Assembly: GCA_003833135.1 (NCBI GenBank)
Contig: QZLH01000006.1
Span: 171,446 to 195,727, forward strand
Direction: 5' to 3'
From: Oehlia diaphana
Lineage: Eukaryota; Glomeromycota; Glomeromycetes; Glomerales; Glomeraceae
Length of the DNA stretch: 24,282 bases
Shown here piece by piece: positions 19,037 through 24,282 of this stretch; the first letter of the stretch is position 1, and each line of letters begins with the position of its first letter. The position numbers were made by a program, and so were the translations under genes. Below the pieces are notes generated by a model. It did not search any database and was not told the DNA's origin. It was given only the letters and a program-made list of their open reading frames with translations.

Positions 19037-19899
19037 CAGAAATATCTTTGAATGCGAATTCTCTACATCTATTTTTAATATCAACCCATTTAGTCACGCG
19101 TCCACCTTTACGTGGTTCCTTAGCAGTTTCTTTGAAGTCAGAGAATTTTAGTAGTTGTGTTTTGTTACTAGCCCTATCAGTCTTCTCATTCAACTCACTT
19201 AGTTGTAAAACCATTGATTTAAACCCATCCTGTAAATCTCTTACATCATAACCAATTTCTTCAAAACTCTAAAATTATTAATAAAAATTTGAATTCTGAG
19301 CATATTAACATAATTTAATGATCTATGATAATTTATGATATATAAGATTATATTAAAAGCTTACTTTAATTAATTTCTCTGGATCAGCTCTTAAATGATA
19401 CTAAAATTATTAATAAAAATTTGAATTCTTAGAATATTAACAATAATTTATGATTATATAAGATTTATATTAAAAAGCTTACCTTAACTAATTCCTCTAG
19501 ATCGATTTCATCATTATCAGGAAGTTTAATCTCCAAACTGATTAAACAATTTTCAAAATCTCTATATATTGCTTTATAAGTTTGCTCAATACTTTTTGGT
19601 TGAGGTAAAGTTGATATTTGAGAAATTTCTTTAATAAATTCTTTAATTCTTCTTGTGGCATGAATTAAATTTTGTAAACATTGATAATTTTGGTTATTAA
19701 AAAATTCTTGATCTTGAACTTTAATATTAATTGCTGTCGTTAAATTTGCGTCACAAACTCGTTTTTTTAACATATTACAAATTCCTGTATTATGTTCGAC
19801 AATTATTGGAATATCAGTTATTTCTTTAAGAATATTTTCAATTTCATCTTTTGAAGAATAAAATTTTGCAATTTCAACGTCGGGGTGATATTGACTCAT
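18040..19899 (-). CDS. MLKL-like protein: N-terminal helical domain plus pseudokinase
   Basis: Five exons, 19899-19483, 19400-19365 (36-bp microexon), 19268-18795, 18706-18328 and 18254-18040, give 506 residues with consistent phases. I start at ATG 19899 (MSQYHPDV); a longer reading would need GTG. Residues 1-139 are predicted helical (ICNMLKKRV, IHATRRIKEFIKEISQIS), like MLKL-type N-terminal bundles; 152-185 form a brace-like amphipathic helix. Residues about 205-460 are a TKL-type kinase fold: lysine K225 in EFAFKDI, Q237 where the alphaC Glu is expected, FYGIT, hinge VMEWAEYGNL, HRDIRAEN (D314, N319), then NFQ (332-334) instead of DFG, YCAPELL, CEIYSFGILLWEI and HDPESRPNV. No glycine loop is visible. 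Loss of the DFG Asp, alphaC Glu and Gly loop argues for a pseudokinase. The tail (460-506) is Ser/Thr/Asn-rich and ends basic. By analogy it could be a signalling or membrane-targeting effector; that role is inference. Confidence 0.82.
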
Positions 19900-20392
19900 A
19901 TTTTTTTTTTTTAACACTTTTGAATAATTGAAATTTTTTTTTTTATGGAGGAATATCGAGCATTTTTATAAAAAAGAATAACGGAATCATTACTCCGGAT
20001 GGGAAGAAATGAATCATTATATAATAGTTTTAGCTTTTTTTTTTAAAGAAAAAAAAAAGGAAAAAGAAAACTTCTGAAAATTTTTTCGATTTACGTATAC
20101 TCCGCATTTGATTTAACCACAAAGTCCAAATTAGGAAATTAACAAAATTTTCATTGTGACAACTGAAATGTACTACGGAAAAAGCATCTACTACAATCAC
20201 ATGATACGGAGTATTTAAATTTTGACCTAACTTTACTTATATCAATTTGTAATTTTATTATGATTATTCTATTAATATATAGATTTCTAGAATTTAATTA
20301 AAAATTCAATACAATTAATTGAAATGATTTTTTACAATCCAATTGCTTGTTTTGAGAACTAATCCGAGATTATTATACCAGGCCAATGAATG
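19900..20392. other. Upstream region of the pseudokinase gene
   Basis: Presumed promoter side. T/A homopolymers lie directly upstream of the ATG (19901-19912, 19934-19943, 20035-20058). ACTCCG(C/G)A-type sequences TACTCCGGATG (about 19992) and TACTCCGCATT (about 20099), with an inverted ACGGAGTATT at about 20206, recur and could be a shared motif. No gene. Confidence 0.3.
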
Positions 20393-20639
20393 TTATGATT
20401 GAAGTTGCTTCATCTTTCTAACATTTATTAATAATATTGTGATTAGAAGACAAGCACCTGCCGGTATTGATGTATAAATTGTCAACCGAATAAATTCTTT
20501 ATTAAAATCCATATTCCAATACAAATCCAACATCATAGAAAGATATATAAATAACTTGATTTGTTTCATTCTTAAAATTTGTGATTTGCACGAATAAATC
20601 TACAACAGCTGCAAAGGTAACCAAAGATACCAAAGAGTT
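20393..20639 (-). pseudogene. Possible small membrane-protein relic
   Basis: A minus-strand frame from about 20639 to TAA at 20502 reads SLVSLVTFAAVVDLFVQITN and NETNQVIYISFYDVGFVLEY. The next frame continues as FIRLTIYTSIPAGACLLITI and LLINVRKMKQLQS to TAA at 20393-20395. That second frame can also be opened by ATG 20569 as a 58-residue ORF with a hydrophobic segment. Read together across a frameshift, the region resembles a fragment of a multi-pass membrane protein. Family unknown, and chance cannot be excluded. Confidence 0.28.
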
Positions 20640-20739
20640 TTAGGGTGGAACTCTAATAGAGAAATTGAAAATGCGAAGAAGTGATGAACATAAACAAAAG
20701 CAAATCGTAAACATACTCCTTTTCTATGTTTTTTTTAAA

Positions 20740-21063
20740 TCATGATCTCGCTCTTAGATAAGCTATTCTGTCTGTATTGTTATTAAGATCATTTTTGTAA
20801 TTTTTGTAAAACATAAGCTCCGATCCGTTCAAATTATCAAGAATCTTTCGTAAGTCTTTCGATAATTCTGGATCAGCTGAATCAGATGTTTTAGTTACAG
20901 AACTTTTTGCATCTTTAGGAGATACATCAGTTGAAGGACCGTTTGCATTTTCAAAAGATAAAAGACCGTACTCTATTTGTAGATCTGAAATGACAGAATA
21001 TTGTTGTAGATTTACTAGATTAAAAAACTTTGTACATTCCTTAGATCTTACCATCTCAGCCAT
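20740..21063 (-). CDS. Small hypothetical protein, 107 aa
   Basis: Intronless ORF from ATG 21063 to TAG-type stop at 20740. The N-terminal half (MAEMVRSKECTKFFNLVNLQ) is followed by a low-complexity Ser/Thr/Asp linker (STDVSPKDAKSSVTKTSDSA, about 44-63) and a charged, probably helical C-terminus (LSKDLRKILDNLNG, DRIAYLRARS). No signal peptide or membrane segment. I do not recognise a family. Balanced amino-acid use, better than spacer ORFs nearby, is the main reason for calling it. GTAAGA follows the first four codons, so an alternative model with a tiny first exon is conceivable. It lies about 490 bp downstream of glycogen synthase on the same strand. Confidence 0.45.
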   Translation of the reverse strand: MAEMVRSKECTKFFNLVNLQQYSVISDLQIEYGLLSFENANGPSTDVSPKDAKSSVTKTSDSADPELSKDLRKILDNLNGSELMFYKNYKNDLNNNTDRIAYLRARS

Positions 21064-21552
21064 ATTGAAATATCCTAACGTTAAGAAAATTTAAAAGAGT
21101 AGACGTTAAGAAAGTGATTAAGCCCCTAATTATACTTTTATCTACACATGACATATATTATACATTCCTATATATATTGAATTTTTAAACCTTTACTAAT
21201 CAACTAACAAATAGATAATACTTGCTTAATTTGCAAACCAACCAGTATTTTACTAATCAACTAATAAATAGATAATACTTTGCATACATCCCATCCATTA
21301 ACAATTATACAATTATTCCAATTATCCCATAAAATAATAAAAATAATAATAATAATTGACAAGTAAATAGTTTTGTCAAATCCAATGAATTTTATTAATC
21401 ATAAATACAATACATTTTTTTTTTTATTTTCTATTACTGTTCATCAAAATCAATATTAAATATTTTAAAAATATTTGAAGCTTCTAACATCATGGATAGA
21501 AAAAAAAAAATAAAGAAAATTATTAGACGATAATTCTTTGTTTAAAAAACCA
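21064..21552. other. Intergenic region with a 32-bp direct repeat
   Basis: A 32-bp sequence starting TTTACTAATCAACTAA occurs at 21192-21223 and 21249-21280 with a single mismatch (AACAAATAG against AATAAATAG), giving a 57-bp period. The rest is AT-rich 3' flank of glycogen synthase and upstream sequence of the small ORF. Confidence 0.6.
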
Positions 21553-24112
21553 TTATCTTGTTTCCTCATTTTCTTCATCAACAATATTAAAATTACTCAT
21601 CCCTTCCGTGATTTCTTCATCGTCAGCAACACTACCACTACCCTTAATTCTAGGGGATCCAGGTGCTGACAAAGGTTTAGGAATTTTGGCTTTAATATAA
21701 CTTTCAAATTCTCCAGCTTCAGCTCCAGCAAATGAATCAGGGTATGTTCTGTATAAAGCTAACTTTCTTGCTCTAACATATTCCATACCCATAATTTTCC
21801 AATCTAATAAATCTGATAACCTTTCAGTTCTATTACGTTGAGTAATCCTCTGACGTCGGGATTTTTGACAAAATTGTAACATATAATCAGCCATCTGATT
21901 TATTGATTCTTCAGTCGACCTTGTACGACGATCCACAATGTGTATACCATAATCTTTTAAGAGAAATTTTTTAGATTAATATTTTTAAATTGATTCCATT
22001 AAAAATCAAAAATCATATATATTGTTAATAAAAGTTACCAGCAGGTGTTTCAAGTATATCTTCCATAAAGCCACCGTATCCCGAAAGGTTTGATGTGATA
22101 CAAGGTACACCCATAACAGTACATTCTGCAGGTGCCGTGCCCCAAGGTTCATAATAACTGGGAAAAACGCCAAGATGACATCCACGAACGAAATCTTCAT
22201 AATCCAATCCAATTAAAGGACTACCAGAATTCATAAATTCTGGGTGAAATATAACTTTCACTCGATCACCTGGACTATTTAACAATCGTACGTGACGAAT
22301 AGCATTTAAAATGGGATCTGATGCGTCATCAACCATATTATGTGTGACTATTGGTGGCCATCCTCCACGTTTTAGAGCAATGACACGTCTTTTCAAGAAT
22401 ACTTTATCTTTACTTGTGAGTAATTCTTCAGGTTCCACTATCGCATCCACGATATCACCACTGTAAGTTAAAAAAATAATGATATTTAAATTGAAGTAAT
22501 AAATAAAAAAAAAAAGTGAATGTTTTATATATAAAAAAATTAAAAAAAGTTACCCAGCATAGCGAGCGGCTTTTTCAAATATTCTTTGTCCAATCTTTTC
22601 CGTAATATCTTTTATAGTTTCTTTTAATTGCTTGGTAACAGCTTGGCCTTTCAAAGATTCAACAGCAAAAGACTGTGTAGCAGCAGGCATAACTATGAAA
22701 GCCACGACAGTTGCCGGCGAATTACAAGCTATTAAACGAGAATTTAAACCTGATAAAATGAAAAAAAGTTAAAGCAATTTTAATATTTTTTATAAATAGA
22801 ATCAGGAATAGCTTTTTCTAAAGTACCTACGTCCTAATGATTCGATAAATGTATCAATGCCTTTATTTTTAAATTCATAATGACCGGCTGTAAAGAAATA
22901 TAATGTATTATCCAAATCGAAATCATAATGACCATAAAAATGTCCCCTAACAAAATCATGAATCTTTTCCTTATTTTGTGCGTGTAAATTTTGAAATTCA
23001 TGCATAGCGGAAAACTTCACTGCATTTAACCCAATAGGAAGGACACCATCTAAATTAAATAAAATTTATCGTAAAATATATATTTTTAAATAAATAAATA
23101 AATAAACTTTAGTATAGATCATTAAACTCACCTGGTTTTCTTCGTAACAAATGTTCAGCTTCATAAGCAGTAATTTGACTAACAGTAGTAAATACATCAG
23201 AACAATGAGCTGCAGCACGTTCAATATGATATCGATGATATATTCCACGTTTTCCAGCCTCCTCTTCAACATTGAAACTTTTTATATTATTATAAAAATC
23301 CACAGAACCGGAAACTAAATAACGACCGAGTAAAGTTGCATGAGAGGTAAATATAGTTGCCAAATCGATATGACGTTTCCTTATGAGAGGAACTCCAACA
23401 GCGGCCAACCAATCATGAAAATGTGCTATCACCGCGGCGTTTTTTTCACGAGCAACAAACTAAATTTTTTAATTAGTATTTAAATATCATATGAAATCAC
23501 GTGTGTGTAAAGTTTGGTAACACAAAACGCAATATACGTAAAAATTACATCATTTAAAAACCAGGTTACTAAGTAACCAAACAAAATTGCATCATTAACT
23601 TCTTGATCATTTGGGGGAGAAGGAATACTGGCGACCTTCCATAAATCAGCTTTCCATTCTTCCAATTTTGTAGAAACTGAACCAGTATCGAAGAGAAGAA
23701 CATGAGGAGCACTTTCAATTAACCATCTTCCATACATCCATCGAATTCCTTGACGAGACATTTCTTCGAGAACCTCTCTCATGGGATGATTAGACACTTC
23801 TTCAGGTTCAACTTCAGCCATCGCAGTTTTATAATATAAGGGACCAATGAGAGTATATCGGTCACCAAATTCATGAACAGTTACTGGAGCTTTTGATCTC
23901 ATTACACTATAAATTCCGCCAACTATCAAAGAAAAATTAATTTAAAGGAAAAATTAATTTTAGGGAAAATTAATTTTAGGAAAATTTTTAGTTCATTTAA
24001 GTTATCATCATCATCTTTTAAGAGACCATCATTATTTTTTTTAAATACCTTTGTTTGCAACTTCCCATGAAACTTCGAATAATATAGGATTATTAACATC
24101 GCGATGCGTCAT
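21553..24112 (-). CDS. GSY1: Glycogen synthase (GT3 family)
   Basis: Seven exons, 24112-24049, 23922-23549, 23459-23132, 23049-22831, 22749-22554, 22460-22039 and 21953-21553, total 2004 nt and encode 667 residues. Introns are 81-126 bp with GT-AG ends, and phases agree throughout. The enzyme adds alpha-1,4-glucose from UDP-glucose to glycogen in the cytosol. Visible family signatures in order: [17 protein letters not shown] (12-28, UDP-glucose loop with K21), [92 protein letters not shown], the E-x7-E acid pair E498 and E506, the arginine cluster [13 protein letters not shown] (567-579) that binds glucose-6-phosphate, and PLSAPGSPR (628-636), matching the phospho-regulated tail sites of yeast enzyme. 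Length is close to yeast and the extended animal N-terminal phospho-sites are absent. Odd point: the usual EPWGYTPAE is EPWGTAPAE here. Confidence 0.95.
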
Positions 24113-24210
24113 TTTTTGTTAATAGAAAAATATGAATTATGAAAAAAAAAATGAAAGAAAAAAAAAAAAAAAAAAATATATATAAAAAATATAAAAAAAA
24201 AAAAAAAAAA

Positions 24211-24248
<38 letters not shown>

Positions 24249-24282
24249 ATATATATAAAAAATATAAAAAAAAAATGAACAA
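24113..24282. other. Homopolymer-rich 5' flank of glycogen synthase
   Basis: Almost pure A on the plus strand with a few T and G (T-rich on the gene strand), including uninterrupted A runs of about 20 and more than 30 nt at 24160-24246. TATATAAAAAATATAAAAA occurs twice (about 24178 and 24251). The window ends inside this promoter-side region. Confidence 0.5.

Noticed and set aside
19900..19917. Longer N-terminus (LKKKN extension) for the MLKL-like protein
   Set aside because: It would need a GTG start and encodes only a poly-A tract; the first ATG in frame is at 19899.
22006..22212. 68-codon minus-strand ORF within glycogen synthase exon 6
   Set aside because: Alternative frame of a conserved exon that runs into an intron; no independent support.
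24113..24282. Poly-A tail of a retroposed transcript or contig artefact
   Set aside because: The A-rich stretch is interrupted by TATATA motifs and lies at the 5' side of an intron-containing gene, so a retroposition tail is not indicated. An assembly artefact cannot be excluded.
1..24282. CRISPR arrays, tRNA or rRNA genes, bacterial operons
   Set aside because: No regularly spaced identical repeats, no convincing tRNA T-loop or rRNA signature, and the genes have spliceosomal introns.

Overview
The window looks like nuclear DNA of a very AT-rich filamentous fungus, most likely an arbuscular mycorrhizal fungus (Glomeromycotina, Rhizophagus-like). This is inference. It rests on small GT-AG introns of about 80-130 bp, long A/T-rich gene-poor spacers, a glycogen synthase of fungal type, and several divergent tyrosine-kinase-like (TKL) genes and relics among transposon debris, a gene set typical of that lineage. 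All supported protein-coding genes lie on the minus strand.

Layout. 1-3486 is gene-poor, with a 72-bp TA-flanked palindromic mini-element and one decayed ORF. 3487-4707 is an intronless phosphatidylserine-decarboxylase-family gene. 5097-6933 is repeat country: a 15-bp minisatellite, a diverged array of roughly 160-300 bp units, a 144-bp MITE with a perfect 8-bp target duplication, and a 119-bp fold-back element. 7889-8901 is a two-exon secreted alpha/beta hydrolase with an intact catalytic triad. 8902-11200 is empty apart from a 33-bp minisatellite. 11884-13057 is a TKL kinase gene that is frameshifted and lacks a 5' end. 13579-14541 holds broken transposase-like coding relics. 14942-19036 is an old tandem duplication. 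Its right copy contains an intact five-exon gene (18040-19899, 506 aa) for a helical-domain plus pseudokinase protein with MLKL-like architecture. Its left copy (16102-17085) is a degenerate pseudogene of the same gene. 20740-21063 is a small unrecognised ORF. 21553-24112 is a complete seven-exon glycogen synthase (667 aa).

How the genes relate. They do not form an operon-like system; eukaryotic genes here are independent. Glycogen synthase is core metabolism and the decarboxylase and hydrolase are stand-alone enzymes. The most interesting unit is the MLKL-like pseudokinase with its decaying tandem sibling. The sibling shares the abnormal NFQ (in place of DFG), so loss of the metal-binding Asp most simply predates the duplication. 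Exon boundaries were worked out by hand from splice signals, reading-frame phase and family conservation; every complete gene model closes in frame.
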